Shown: positions 11,489 through 23,415 of the stretch, in pieces
Layout: each line of letters begins with the position of its first letter
How positions within the stretch are numbered: the stretch's first letter is position 1
Source: Adiantum capillus-veneris
Lineage: Eukaryota; Streptophyta; Polypodiopsida; Polypodiales; Pteridaceae
Length of the DNA stretch: 64,000 nucleotides
Reading direction: 5' to 3'
Assembly: GCA_014529385.2 (NCBI GenBank)
Contig: CM043959.1
Span: 55,777,253 to 55,841,252 of the forward strand
The notes under the pieces: model-generated
What the model was told of the DNA's origin: nothing
The model's database searches: none
The model's input: only the letters and a program-made list of their open reading frames with translations
Program-made: the position numbers and the translations under genes

Positions 11489-11736
11489 AGAAGAGGCTAA
11501 ATTATACTATTAAAAAACAACTCTAAGAATTAATACAAATGGTGATCACTCTGAGGGCACTAAAGAAACAACCTAGAACTGTACAACTAACCACATGGAA
11601 AATTTGAAAAAACCAAAAACCAAAAACCAAATGAAAATTCTCTCTTGAAGGATTAAAATTTTCCCATGGTAAGGTAAATGGAGAGAGAATGATAGTAGCC
11701 TCAGAAAGATAGGCACTTCCATCAAGAGAGCACACT

Positions 11737-11760
<24 letters not shown>
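11487..11760 (+). repeat. Dispersed repeat of about 270 bp, copy 1
   Basis: Starts GAGAAGAGGCTAAATTATAC and ends in a CT then CA microsatellite. A close copy in the same orientation is at 15,973-16,240. The two copies flank the LTR element at 12,173-15,605. No termini or coding potential identify a family. The constant microsatellite tail would suit a non-autonomous element or a segmental duplication. Confidence 0.8.
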
Positions 11761-11814
<54 letters not shown>

Positions 11815-12012
11815 ACATACACACACGCACATACATAACACACACACAAACACATCCATGGGAAGAATTTCTAATGTATGTGCATATGCATTCCTATACA
11901 CACACACACACGCACTCATACACGCACACACACACACACATAGAGACATATATATTTATTTATTTATTTATATTATACACATATCATATATATGTGTGTG
12001 TGTATGTCACCG

Positions 12013-12040
<28 letters not shown>
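11743..12040. repeat. CT, CA, TATT and GA microsatellites
   Basis: (CT)n 11,743-11,780, (AC)n 11,780-11,830, further CA tracts 11,898-11,940, a TATT run near 11,952-11,970 and (GA)n 12,014-12,044. All ORFs here are repeat translations. Confidence 0.9.
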
Positions 12041-12045
<5 letters not shown>

Positions 12046-12172
12046 GACAAAGAGAGGAGTTTTGTGGATATTCCACTATTAGATTTAGCAAGATTACATC
12101 TTCTTGTGTGAATCAGCTTTTGGGATGGTAGATAGGTCAATTTCAATACGTGTATACATGTGTGTGGGGGTG

Positions 12173-12360
12173 TGTTGGGGTATAGGCGCATGTGCCTTGT
12201 CCGGCCGCCCAGAGTCTGGGCGCACTGACTTGTATGCCTTATACATAGCATAAGTGTATAGGGGGCTGCTCACTCTTTGAGTCTCCCCACCCATATCAGT
12301 GTGTCGTGTGTCTCCTTCTCTCTCTCACTCTCCGTCTGTGGTGCTCCCCGATCCCCTTCA
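12173..12360 (+). repeat. 5' LTR of the non-autonomous copia element
   Basis: 188 bp, TGTTGGGGTATAGG to CCCCTTCA, followed two bases later by the primer-binding site. Confidence 0.93.
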
Positions 12361-12362
12361 TT

Positions 12363-12376
12363 TGGTATCAGAGCGA
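12363..12376 (+). promoter_or_regulatory. Primer-binding site (tRNA-iMet)
   Basis: TGGTATCAGAGCGA two bases after the LTR end matches the initiator tRNA-Met 3' terminus used by plant copia elements. Confidence 0.88.
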
Positions 12377-14023
12377 CAGGTGTGAGAGCGTAGATGGACG
12401 GCTTCACGATGAACTCGTCGGCTATGGCGGAGAGGTCATAGATCTAAGCAAAGAAATAGAGGAGGCTTGTGGACAGCCATACAGAGGCTTGCGGGAGAGC
12501 TCTTAGGAGCTTCCTAGTGCTCACAGATCAGTCCACAGTTCCTCTACAGATCAGTCCACTGTGTACAACATCTTCCCTCTTCTCGGCAAGCTTTGCAACG
12601 GCTACATCAGCGAAAGATTGGAGCTTGGAGCTTCCATAGACATGGAAGCATTGTGAGATTGATGCATTCAGCTCACGCATTGAGGTGGGAAGTGAGTTTG
12701 AGCCTTTCTATGAGCTCAAAGAAACACAGAAGAAAGTCGTTCAGTTTCTTGTAGTTTGACAGCAATCTACTGTTTTGCTCATAACTTGAGCTACAAAGCT
12801 CCGATTCCAAAACTTTTTGGTTCAAAACGGAGCTGGCTTCAAGCTCTACGACTTTGTCAAAAGGAATTGTTTTCTGATTCAGAGTGCAGGTGGGTCTGAA
12901 ATTAAAAACACAGAGACTGTTTTTCAGGACAGTTTTGGGCTCTGTTGTTTTCTTTGCTGCAGACAGCTTACCCGTGCACACTGCATGTAGCAGGCACATA
13001 TGAGGTGTTACAAGATCGGGTTTGAATCCCAGGTACAGGTTGAGTTTAGTACTCCCACAGGTGTTGCCAGTTGCAGGCAAGTGCAGAGGTTGGTTGTGGA
13101 TAATATGTATGGTCATCTGTGGTACTCTTTGTGAGCATTTGTTGGACACAGGTTTGCAGAACTTATGCATGTATGTTGAGTATAGTTTGATGCGCATTGA
13201 TTGCTCATTGTATTGAGCTTGCAGGACAATGGTTATTTTGTGTTGATAGCCATTGTGCATCGAAACTCTGGCGAAATTTTCCCAGGAGTTTTACGCGCAT
13301 CATTTATGCGATCTAGGTAGAGATTGCGGGTTGCACTCAGCATTTGCGTGCGGTGTTCTCTGCAGGTGGGAGATTTGTGCGTGTATATTCATCGATACCG
13401 CACAGTGTGGGCTTGGTGATTAGCTCACGGTTTGACAGGCGTACAGTTATCTTGGCACATTCACATGAGTGAATATTGTGATGTATGCTTGTGTGGCTAC
13501 GAGCTAGGTAGCCGGATTCGAGCACTAATGGCTTGAGGTTTTTCAATAGGTTTCAGCTACAAGTTTACAAGTTTATAGGCAGGTTTGAGGGCTTATTTGG
13601 GCGCTGAATTTTCAGCCATTGTTTCCTCTTTGCAGGTGTCCATGTATGGCTCAGTTGTAGGCTGATCTGGGACATGTTTGTGACTTGTTTATGCAGCTGT
13701 TTAAGAGCTGAATTTTGGGGCTGATTTGCAGCCATATTTTACAGCCATACAGGAGCTTGGTTTACTCTACAGGAGCCTCGTACACTTGGCATTTGGGATT
13801 TGCATCATTGCCATTTGTGGAGCACAATGTGGTTACACTACTGCGAGAGATTTTATGCGTGGATTCGCATGAGCATTGTAGGTGCTGGTGAGCTCTTTTT
13901 TTGAGAGCATTTTCTCGTTGCAGGTTGCTTCTTTTGGATTAGTTGAGTGCATTTCATTGCTACCATACCTAGAGTAGAGTTACAGCTCTTGGTTATTTTT
14001 GACATTCACTTATAGTAGTCAAT

Positions 14024-14692
14024 ATGTGTGAGACTTTCGAGTCTAGGACAATGACTCATGAGAGACGGCGTTCTCATTCGTGTCGACACTTGAGATGTTG
14101 GCATTGTGGTCACACAGGGCACATTAGACGACGATGCTTTCGTCATATGAGACAGCACAAGAGACAGGCTAGTCTCAAGGATGCACTAGATGCTATAGGC
14201 TCCGTTGACTTGACAGTTGCAGGATCAGATACAGTGTCTAAGTACCCTAGTGACAGTGAGGTCACATTTTCTTCCTGTATTACTCCTGATTTTTTGACGT
14301 CTGAGGATAGTGCACTTCTTTTGCAGTGGGTGCTAGACAAGGACGCTACTTTTCATGTCACTCCGTATCGTGACTGGTTCAGTAGCTATTCTAGCAGAGT
14401 GCATGGTAGTGTGCGATTGGCAGATGGGTCACTGCATGAGATTGTTGGTTCAGGAGATGTGAGACTATCATTACCGAGCGGTGCATCATACGTGCTCAGA
14501 GATATGCGTTATGTGCCAGATTTGACGATGAGTTTGATCTCCGTTGGTCAGCTCAAGGATAGTGGATGTTGGGTATCGCTGCTTGAGCGATCTTTTGCGT
14601 TGCATTTGAGTTCTCTAGTGATTGCGAGAGGTGCTACAGTTGGCACATGGTATCCATTGTGCGAGATACTTCTATGCAGGATAGACAGGTAG
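14024..14692 (+). pseudogene. Zinc knuckle plus degenerate aspartic protease
   Basis: 222 codons inside the non-autonomous copia element. A canonical CCHC knuckle, CWHCGHTGHIRRRC, lies near residues 25-38. The protease domain begins near residue 105 with WVLDKDATFHVTP and continues to YVPDLTMSLISVGQLKDSG. In working copia proteases the first motif reads DSGA; here the Asp remains but Ser and Gly are replaced by Lys and Asp, so catalysis is doubtful. The frame ends before any integrase. Two short open frames follow (14,647-14,898 and 14,902-15,222), acidic and helical with no recognisable domain. Confidence 0.8.
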
Positions 14693-15415
14693 AGCGGTCT
14701 TGCTCTAGTGAGTCACGACAGGAGGACGCTGTGCAAGAGTCTATGCATATGGAGTTAGAGCATGAGAGTTCTAGTGAGTCACAGCAGATTGAGTGTTCAT
14801 TTTTGCAGTGGATGATTGCACAGGAGGCTGAGACGTCAACGATTATGCAGTCATTCCTTTCTATTCTCGACAGTGAGCATGGGGATATAGTTGTGTAGGA
14901 TATGTCTTCCAGCAGACACCTAGAGCAGCGGGTTTGCTCTGAGGTTGCACGACAGGTTGATGAGTTTTTTGCGGACAGTCAGGAGATGCATGTGGCTGAC
15001 ACGCCTTGTCAGTCAGAGATGCCTATTGCCAGGGATATATATGTTGATGCATGCTCTGTAGAGCTAGCAGGCCCCGCTAGCATTGCATCGGCATTCGGTG
15101 ATCTCATGTATGAGATGCTGATCTTGAGACCGGATATCGCAGCTGCAGTGGGAGCATTTGCAGTTGGGGTTGTCAGTCGTTTGTTGACTGATGATGGCAT
15201 AGTGCACGCGGGAGATATGTAGGTATTGCGTACATACTTGCAGTTCGTGTGCGGTACATCTGGTGGTGTATGGACTTACACGGGAGCAGGACAGCCGGAT
15301 GCACACGATCACAGCCAGCCAGTGGGCATCGGTTGAGAGAGATTTTCTCTCGCCTTTTGTAGTCTTTAAACTAGGTTCCCTTGCTTAAAGGCACAGTCAC
15401 CTTTAAGTGGGAGGT

Positions 15416-15605
15416 TGTTGGGGTATAGGCGCCTGTGCCTTGCCCGGCCGCCCAGAGTCTAGGCGTCCACTGACTTGTATACCTTATACATAGCATAAGT
15501 GTATAGGGGGCTGCTCACTCTTTGAGTCTCCGCACCCATATCTGTGTGTCGTGTGTCTCCTTCTCTCTCGCACTCTCCGTCTGTGGTGCTCCCCGATCCC
15601 CTTCA
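15416..15605 (+). repeat. 3' LTR of the non-autonomous copia element
   Basis: 190 bp, same termini as the 5' LTR, preceded by a purine-rich tract. It is followed directly by a long GT/GA microsatellite. Confidence 0.93.
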
Positions 15606-15608
15606 ACG

Positions 15609-15723
<115 letters not shown>

Positions 15724-15972
15724 AGAAAGGCTCTAATCGATGAAAGGAAGATAGGGGGAGAGAGAAAGAGAGACAAAGAGATCAGAGAGAGGTTGACTCT
15801 CATAACTGCTCACTTTAAAATATCCTCGAGTTTTGGTAAAAGATAATAAACAGGATTTTCCTTGGGATGAAACAATGGGTCGAGTACACGCACATGTATA
15901 TAGATACATAGAGGGAAAGAGAGAAGAAGAAGAAGATACGTTCTACCTTCAATAAATCTCTCTCTCTCTCTC

Positions 15973-16240
15973 TCTCAATCAGAAGAGGCTAAATTATACT
16001 ATTTAAAAACAACTCTAAGAATTAATACAAATGGTGATGATTCTGAGGGCACTAAAGAAACAACCTAGAACTCTACAACCAGCCACATGGAAAATTTGAA
16101 AAAACCAAAAACCAAATGAAAATTCTCTCTTAAAGGATTAAAATTTTCCCATGGTAAGCTAAATGGAGAGAGGATGATAGTAGCCTCAGAAAGATAGGCA
16201 CTTCCATCAAGAGCACACTTAGCAAAAACTCTCTCTCTCT
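15973..16240 (+). repeat. Dispersed repeat of about 270 bp, copy 2
   Basis: Close copy of 11,487-11,760 in the same orientation, again ending in CT then CA repeats. It differs by single-base changes and one missing CCAAAAA unit. It is preceded by an inverted copy of the TTGAAGGTAGAACG unit, whereas copy 1 is preceded by a direct one. Confidence 0.8.
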
Positions 16241-16260
16241 CTCTCTCTCTCTTACACAGA

Positions 16261-16903
16261 CACACACACATAAGCATATATATAAACTCATGCATCAGCT
16301 TTCTTGGCTAAATGAACAACAAAATCTTAGAAATTATGATTCGAATATTATGTGATATGCAAGTCTGCAAATCCTCATAAATTATACACCATGTACACCA
16401 AGGTTATACATCCCATCTCTTGATTCTACAACAATTAGGCCATGCTACGAGCAAAAAAAATGTATTACCTCTAAGTCATTTGCCAACCAATGATCATTAA
16501 AGAATAACGAGCTCAATGGAACAATAGCAACTTAAAGCAAACAATTACTTTATGTTTTAAAAAGTTTATAAGGATAAACACATTGACGCGGGTGGATTTT
16601 CATTGGATTGTCTTCTTAGAGGGTTTAGATGTCATCTCCTCCATTTTTCTATATGAGACGTCACTATTGATAGGTAGTTATTATAGTTGCCTTATCGTAG
16701 CTTTGGAGGATGATCTTAGTTAATAAAGAAGCATCCAGGAATATATTTGGCACTATCTCATCGATGCATAGAGAATGTTTGCACATGTTGCCACCTTGGG
16801 GAAAGATGAGGGAGGAAAGTGTCATAGACTTATCATGCCTTCTAATTAGCCGCCCGCAACAATGCGCGGGTCACATACTAGTTAACTCATATATATGTAT
16901 ATG

Positions 16904-16994
<91 letters not shown>

Positions 16995-17520
16995 AATTTA
17001 CTAGAAGTATGTATATATATGTATATGTGTGTGTGTATTGTGTGTGTGTGTAGAATTTACTAGAAGTATGCAAGGTACAGCTTCACTTTAGCACCCTAAA
17101 AGAATAGATTACAAGAGAAGTCAAGCCATGTCACGATGTGAAATGAAAGATGAAATAAAAAAATCTATTTAATATTTTAACTTACAAATAACATTTAAGA
17201 TAAGTCTCAAAAATCACTGAAAACAATGAAAGTATGCCTAACTCAACTCTTCTCTAAGGTTTCTTTTAGAAAGCCAAGAATATAACACCTCTTGGCACCT
17301 GTCGCTTCTTATTAATTCCATGCACTGATCTAAAGGGACCCTCACACGAGGGGGAGTAAATCTTTTGAGTTTTTAACTTTTTACTGTCCTCCCCTCAAAT
17401 AATGTTATTTTATAGTAATTTAAATCATTGTTGTCTCTTCTTTGGTACACGTTTTGAATTCGTCATTCCGTACACTAATCTATAGTCATTTAAATAATTA
17501 TATTGAAAGTCAACTAATAT
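16261..17520. other. No gene recognised; TA/GT microsatellite
   Basis: AT-rich. The only clear structure is (TA)n then (GT)n at about 16,911-16,992, with a smaller echo to 17,052 sharing the unit GAATTTACTAGAAGTATG. Confidence 0.6.
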
Positions 17521-17748
17521 TGTGGTATGTGGTCAAATCGGCCTTAGTGTGAACGTCCTTGTAACTACCTCCAACTACCTCTGATGCTAATATAAGGAGG
17601 TGCCCTCTCAAGGTAGAGGCGGACTCAGTTTTGATCCTATTTCCCGTTCACACTACATTGGTGGAGACGGCGGGCAGTTAGGGCCGTTTTTTGTTGGGGT
17701 TCTTTTGCGCTTCTTTCACCTAGCTATGGTGTTCTTGTTTGATAATGG

Positions 17749-17789
<41 letters not shown>

Positions 17790-19285
17790 TCTCATACCAC
17801 TCTTATTTGTGCACAGATGCTGGAAGCTCCTCGATCGACATCAAATGCATCTCTCGCCCTTCACATTCACCTCGCAACAGAATTGTGGCCTTTCTAACCT
17901 GCGCTTGCTCAGAGCTCCCTCACCCATGCATTGACCATCATCCACACCTTCCACTTTCTCTGTTTCAAAAGAAGACCTTACACAAGTTTGTTTTACTTGC
18001 ACCAAGTACTTTCCTCTGTGTGCTCCCAGTGCTTCCCTCTTGCTAAATCTCATGGAGGCGTCCTTACCCTCAGTTGTGGGCTCTTCTTGCATGCGCTGCT
18101 ACTGGTTATTTTTAACCATAATTCCCTCCTAAGACACCCTTTCCACTTGCTTCTGCAGTCCTTGCTTTTCACACTAAGCCTTCAGAAGAGCTTCTTGTTG
18201 ATACTCGTTTGTGACTGCTCTGCGCTCTTGATGTTGCAACTTCTTTTCCTCACGCTAGCTATCATGATATCATCTCCCTGGTCTGCGTTGATGTGATGTT
18301 GTCGCCTCCATACCCACCCGCCCTTCACAACTGAGATGAGGTTGGCTGCCAAGTCTACAGCAACAATAGCGCTGCACCGGAGAAGAAGAGGGGGTGGCAT
18401 CCTCAAACAACAAGAATGCCACCATAGAAGCTACCAACTTCCCCTGTCAAGATTGGCGGACGCTCTGGCAAGGATTTTGAGAAGGAGCCCAAGTTTTTAA
18501 AGAATGGAGATGTTGGTTTTGTCAAGGTGGTTTTGACCAAGCCCAAAGCAGTTTGCGTCAATCATGCTGCCAGCTTGATTAATGTCCTCAGACCTGGGAT
18601 GGTTTCATCTCCTAGTACAAGTCAACGCAAAAAAGAGTCCTGCACCAAAACAGTGGCCAATTTACAAAAGTTCTTGGTTCTAGCAAGATCAAAGACACGG
18701 GAGTTGCTACATCTTGGTTGCAGAGGTGCCCGATCTTTTCGCTTCCATAGCCATGACGCAAAGTTGTAGCCCTACATCTCATCTTTTCTTTATGTGTTTC
18801 GTGGTCGTCTTTTTACCTTTAGCTCATCTCGCAATTTAGTTTTTGTTGAATAACCGTTACCATCACACCAAGCTCCTTCGGGAAGGGATGCATGTCGCAA
18901 AAATTTCTCACCCAATCCTCAGTCAGTCCTTCCTCGTCTTGTCCATTTCATTGGGATAGCGACCTAATGTTTGCATAAGCGAGATGTATGAGTTCCATGC
19001 CTTGATGATGTTCGGCATGATGATGAGTCTAGCCCCTGAGTTCAGTCACCTAGTCCCTAAGCTCTTGTAAGATCACTCCCCCCACATGAGGCGTTTGAGT
19101 TGATCTCTCAGTCCAAGATTATAAAAAGATGTCCATATTTTTCTCCCTAAGGGGGGGGGTGTGGTATGTGGTCAGATCGGCCTTAGTGTGAACGTCCTTG
19201 TAACTACCTCCATGCTAATATAAGGAGGTGCCCTCTCAAGGTAGAGACGGACTCACTTTTGAGCCTATTTCCCGTGCACACTACA
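17521..19285 (+). mobile_element. TRIM-like LTR element carrying an EF-1alpha fragment
   Basis: Two short LTRs, 17,521-17,657 (137 bp) and 19,160-19,285 (126 bp), start TGTGGTATGTGG and end CACTACA. The main difference is an 11-bp insertion in the first. A purine tract (AAGGGGGGGGG) ends directly at the 3' LTR. Immediately after the 5' LTR is TTGGTGGAGACGGCGGG, in the place of a primer-binding site; I cannot name the tRNA. Both outer flanks carry ATAT, a 4-5 bp target duplication. The 1.5-kb interior has no gag or pol, so it is a TRIM-type non-autonomous element. It holds a (GA)n tract near 17,752 and a host-gene fragment. Confidence 0.85.
18449..18553 (+). pseudogene. Captured EF-1alpha fragment
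   Basis: About 35 codons read [16 protein letters not shown] and [19 protein letters not shown]. This matches the C-terminal barrel of eukaryotic elongation factor 1-alpha, whose conserved text there is close to [18 protein letters not shown]. Nothing before or after fits the rest of EF-1alpha, so only a piece of the gene, probably from one exon, was taken up. It lies inside the LTR element, which makes transduction by the element the simplest explanation. Confidence 0.8.
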
Positions 19286-19546
19286 ATATCATCTTCCAAC
19301 TAATTGACTTTTAAGCAAGTCCAAAATCAAGTCTCTTAATCAAGCTTGCATGATAACCCCACGATTCCTACCCTAAATGAAGACCCCGTGATGGAATCAA
19401 CGGCTAGGAACAAGGCACCCGAATCTCGAGGTGGACAGACGATAAGTAAAAAGTGAATATTCTATGAGGGTTATTTTTTAATTTACAAGCATTCAAACCT
19501 TTCTCTTTGGTTGTCACATTTCACTTTACAACCACTATAGTTTTTT
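19286..19546. other. No feature seen
   Basis: Spacer between the TRIM-like element and the Helitron-associated frames. No ORF or repeat is convincing. Confidence 0.5.
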
Positions 19547-19556
19547 GTGTATAGTA

Positions 19557-20193
19557 AAATGGAGATTAGTTGTGCCATTCCATTGGCTATCGCAACCAGC
19601 GCCTTGATATCTTCTGGAATAGCTGTAAGTGCATCAACAGATGAAGAGAGATACTATCATCTCTTCCTATTTGCAATGTGCGTGCAACAAAGAGAGCAGC
19701 TCAAAATGTCAGGAGGAATAGTGCATCAGCTAATGAACGGGAGATATCTCCATCTCTCCGTATTAGCAATGTGCGTGCGGCAAAGAGAGCAGCTCAAAAT
19801 TTGGAGAGGAATTCTAAAAAGCAAATTATTGAAACCTTGCTAGAGATCAAAGCCTCCTGTAATAGGATGGAGACAATGCAAACCAATGTCTCTGATGTGG
19901 TTAAAACTTTAAGCTCTGCATTGGAGATTGAAAGTGGGATACTATGGAAATTGCGAAAAGAGACAAAAGCATCAAACTTGCAGAGACTAGAGAGTCAGGC
20001 ATACATTACAGAGAAACTTTCCAAAGTTGAGGATTCTCAAAAGATGATAATGGCATCTATTGAGGATCTTCGAAAAGAGGCTTCACGGAGTCAACGTGAA
20101 TCAAAAGGACAAATTCAAGACAATACTCCACGACAAATGGTGTCAGGATTGAGAAGTATCATCAACAAACTGGGTGCTTTGACAAAGGTTTAA
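19557..20193 (+). pseudogene. Coiled-coil ORF upstream of the Helitron, frameshifted
   Basis: Two overlapping frames (from 19,557 and 19,678) appear to be parts of one broken gene. The second contains an internal duplication in which NVRAAKRAAQN is repeated after about 30 residues, then a long helical region rich in Glu, Lys and Leu (about residues 50-160) suggesting a coiled coil. I recognise no domain. Position and orientation would allow it to be an N-terminal part or companion ORF of the Helitron that follows, but this is inference. Confidence 0.4.
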
Positions 20194-20859
20194 GGTTCAA
20201 GACTTTCAGATATCCCAGCTACCTCAAATAAATTAAGTGCTTTGGCTAGATTAGTTCGACCAAGGCAGCGTCAAGTTTCTCAACGACCTAATCCTACTAA
20301 TGGAAGAAATATGTAATGCTATCCTGTATCTTCATCAAACTGTACTTTTTAATTGAGTCACTATCAATGTTTCAAATATACTTAGTTTAGAGGATATAAT
20401 TAGATGTCCCAGTTTATATTGATTTATTATGCATAAGAATGCTCTTTTAGTGACTGATCCAAATTATAGCAAGTATACTATATTTATATGAGATCTATTT
20501 GCACATGATTTCATAGATGGTATCTGGAACACGTATATATCACCTTGTCATGCGTGACATAGTCGACTGTGTGATGATTCACGAAAGGAAAGGCGCCAAA
20601 TAGCACGAGAGAGAACAAGGCATTCACTACAAAGTACTATTGAAACTTTATTGGAGTGCAATGAAAGGCAGAGCATGCATGATGTACATGAAGGAAACTC
20701 TGAAGCCATGAATGTTGGGACAACAATGAACATAGTAGAGGGAAACTATTCTAAAGTAGAAAAGCACTGTTTGTCCATCCGCTTTGAATATCCAACGTCT
20801 CTCCTTTTACATCACAAGTCTACGGCACCATTTCTCTCCAAAAAGTGTGTGTTGCACAC

Positions 20860-22491
20860 TTAGGAAGCTTAGATTATGTTTTCTCCAAATGTGGAGCAAA
20901 GGCCTGAAAGGACGAAGGAAAGACTATCAAAACATTTGTGGGTAAATATTGTTGCTCTGATGGAAGAGTTCGATTACTTCCTTTGAATGAGCCACCAAAT
21001 GAATTGAAAGATTTGATGAGCTCAAACACAACAAGAAGTAGACAGTTCTTACAAAAAATTCAAGGATATAATAATGCATTGGCATTTGTGTCTCTTGGTG
21101 TCCATATCGATGAGACTATTAATTATGGTGAGCGAGGTGTATACACTTTTGAGGTTCATGGCTCTGTCTATCATAGCATTGGTTCTTTAACGCCAGCTGC
21201 AGGACAAAATGAAGTTCCACGCTTTGCACAATTATATTTTTTTGATATCAAACATGAGTTGAGCAGCAGATTGCATCATGTTTTGAAATTTAGATCATAG
21301 TATTCTAGAGTGTTTACAATTGATGATGCATAGAGTAAATCCCTATGCAAATGCTCTACAGTCTGTTGCTTCTTTGTCTAGAGATGCTATTGTACCCAAT
21401 ATGAGGATGGTTATTGCGGAGCATCGTTGTGATGGTTGGAAATATCTTACTCCAAGAGGTTCTAAAGTTGCTGCAATTATGCTAGGACAAGGGGATGATA
21501 GAAATATTGGCTATAGCGACATTGTACTGAATTCTCGACACGTGGGCTTGAAAAGAATCTCCAGCATGCATCGAGCTTACATGTCCTTATTGTATATTTT
21601 ATTATTTCCAAGTGGAGAGGATGGGTGGCATCTTTATTTACAGACTACCTATGGAAAAAGAATGAGTTAAAAGCAATATTATGTCTTTCGCTTACAAATA
21701 AGAGATGATACCGTGGAGTTTCTTCTTTGAGGGGATAGGCTATTACAACAGTATGTCGTGGATGCTTATAGTACTCTAGAGGAGTCACGGCTTTTGTGGA
21801 TACGAAATAACCAAAAAACACTTCGTGGTGAAGTGTACCAAGGATTGCTTGACATGGTTGAGGCTAGAGATGGCTTACAGAGGGCTGAAGGTCAAAATGT
21901 TGGCCGTAGAATTGTTTTGCCTTCATCTTTTGTTGGAGGTCCAAGATATATGTGCCAACTATTTCAAGATGCAATGGCAATTGTTTGTAGTAGGTTAAAC
22001 CGGATCTCTTCATCACACTCACATGTAATCCACGATGGAAGGAAATAGATGATGCATTACTACCTGGACAAAGTACCGTTGATCGTCCTGATTTGACTAT
22101 AAGAGTGTTTTATCAGAAGTTCCAAGATATGATGCATTTACTTATTAAGCAAGCCATATTTGGGGAGGTGATTGGACATGTTTCAGTGATTGAGTTTCAG
22201 AAGAGAGGTCTTTCTCATGCTCATATATTGTTGATACTTGCATCCGAATATAAACCCATATATACATTACACTACGACAAGTTGGTTTGTACAAAGCTCC
22301 CTGACAAGAATGTGTTTCCAGAATTATTTGATGTAGTGAGTTGTTGTAATGTTCATGGGCCATGTGGTCCTTTGAACCCAAGTTCTCCATGTATGGTTGA
22401 TGGAAAGTGTAGATTCAAGTTTGCCACAAGCACTTTCTATGTCTACAAATGTAAACAAAAGTGGATATCTTGTGTATATGAGACGAAATGA
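20860..22491 (+). pseudogene. Helitron N-terminal and Rep region
   Basis: Frames at 20,938-21,300, 21,320-21,670, 21,758-22,048 and 22,093-22,491 line up with successive parts of one Helitron protein. The first has CCSDGRVRLLPLNEPP, FVSLGVHIDE and PRFAQLYFFD, typical of Helitron-like N-termini. The last has VIEFQKRGLSHAHIL, in which HAH forms the two-histidine metal site of HUH replication initiators. These endonucleases nick and join single-stranded ends during rolling-circle transposition. Stops and frame changes between the blocks make it non-functional. Confidence 0.88.
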
Positions 22492-22588
22492 TGGAAGATT
22501 TGTTCCATCTAAAAATTACAATTTAGATAATCGTTGAGTTGTACCTTATAGCCCTCTCGTATCACTAAGATACCAAGTCCATATTAAT

Positions 22589-23289
22589 GTGGAGATCTAC
22601 TCAACTGTCACTGCCGTGAAATATCTTTATAAGTATGTCTACAAGGGACATGATCGAGCCATTATTGTTCTTCAAGATTGTGAAGGAGCTACTGATGAGA
22701 TCAATAGTTATCTCAATGCATGTTATATTTTTGCATCTGAGGCAATGTGGAGAATATTTGGCTTTGACATGCATAATGAAAGGCCATATATTCAACGATT
22801 GCAAGTACACCTTCCATTCTAGAATATGGTTACATTTCAAGATGGTGATTATGTATCACATTTGCTAGATAATGAGCAAAATAAAAAAACTACCTTGACA
22901 GAATGGTTTATTGCAAATCAAACTATCCAAAAGCAAATAGCTTCGCATATACTGACTTTCCAAATGGTTGGGCATGGAATAAAAGTCGAAAGGCATGGTC
23001 TCTACGACAACAGGGTGTTTTTATTGGAAGAATGTATAATATTGTCCCTACTGCTGGTGAGGTTTATTACCTACGAATGCTTCTCAATATTTTCAAGGGA
23101 TGTAAGTCTTTTGAAGACTTGCGGATATATGATGGTCACATTTATGATACATACAAGGAGGCATGTATAGCTAGAGGATTATTGCAAGATGATGAAGAAT
23201 GGTCACTTTGCCTCCAAGAGGCATCTTTTTTTCAAAATGGAATGCAGTTGAGAAAAATCACAAGAAGATATAGAAATTTTCTCGTGTAG
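22589..23289 (+). pseudogene. Helitron Rep-helicase linker with tyrosine region
   Basis: Contains AVKYLYKYVYKGHDRA, matching the conserved segment of plant Helitrons that includes the active-site tyrosine pair, then several overlapping frames with matching fragments (NERPYIQRLQVHLP, TEWF, GRMYNIVPTAGEVYYLRMLL). At least two frame changes occur (around 22,820 and 22,980). Confidence 0.8.
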
Positions 23290-23317
23290 GAAAACGAAGT
23301 CTTTCTCAGTGTTTTTC

Positions 23318-23415
23318 ATACAATGCATAACATCATGAGCTTTTGCTCGAGAGGCACCGCATACCTAGCTAGGTATGTGGCGCCTCCCTCACACAAGCTC
23401 ATGATGTTGAGGTAC
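23318..23415. repeat. Long imperfect hairpin inside the Helitron
   Basis: Left arm from CATAACATCATGAGCTT through GAGGCACCGCATACC meets its complement GGTATGTGGCGCCTC through AAGCTCATGATGTT around a central CCTAGCTAGG. The stem is about 45 bp with a few mismatches. It interrupts the Helitron between Rep and helicase, so it may be a tiny foldback/MITE insertion or a small-RNA hairpin. Confidence 0.7.

Larger units (their letters stand above)
12173..15605 (+). mobile_element. Non-autonomous copia-type LTR retrotransposon
   Basis: Two direct LTRs, 12,173-12,360 (188 bp) and 15,416-15,605 (190 bp), begin TGTTGGGG and end CCCCTTCA. They differ by about seven substitutions and one 2-bp indel (about 96% identical by eye). 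A tRNA-iMet primer site follows the first LTR, and a purine tract (AAGTGGGAGGT, 15,405-15,415) precedes the second. The 3.05-kb interior has a gag start (ATG at 12,393, soon closed by a stop), a long non-coding stretch and one frame with a zinc knuckle and protease remnant. Integrase and reverse transcriptase are missing, so it needs helper enzymes. No exact 5-bp TSD is visible: the left flank is GGGTG and the right flank ACGTG, both inside GT-rich repeats that may have changed since insertion. Confidence 0.92.

Noticed and set aside
12673-13260. 195-codon minus-strand frame inside the non-autonomous copia element
   Set aside because: Antisense to the leader/gag region, no domain, and composition explained by the opposite strand.
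16710-17063. 117-codon frame with TA/GT repeats
   Set aside because: Mostly microsatellite translation; no domain or splice support.
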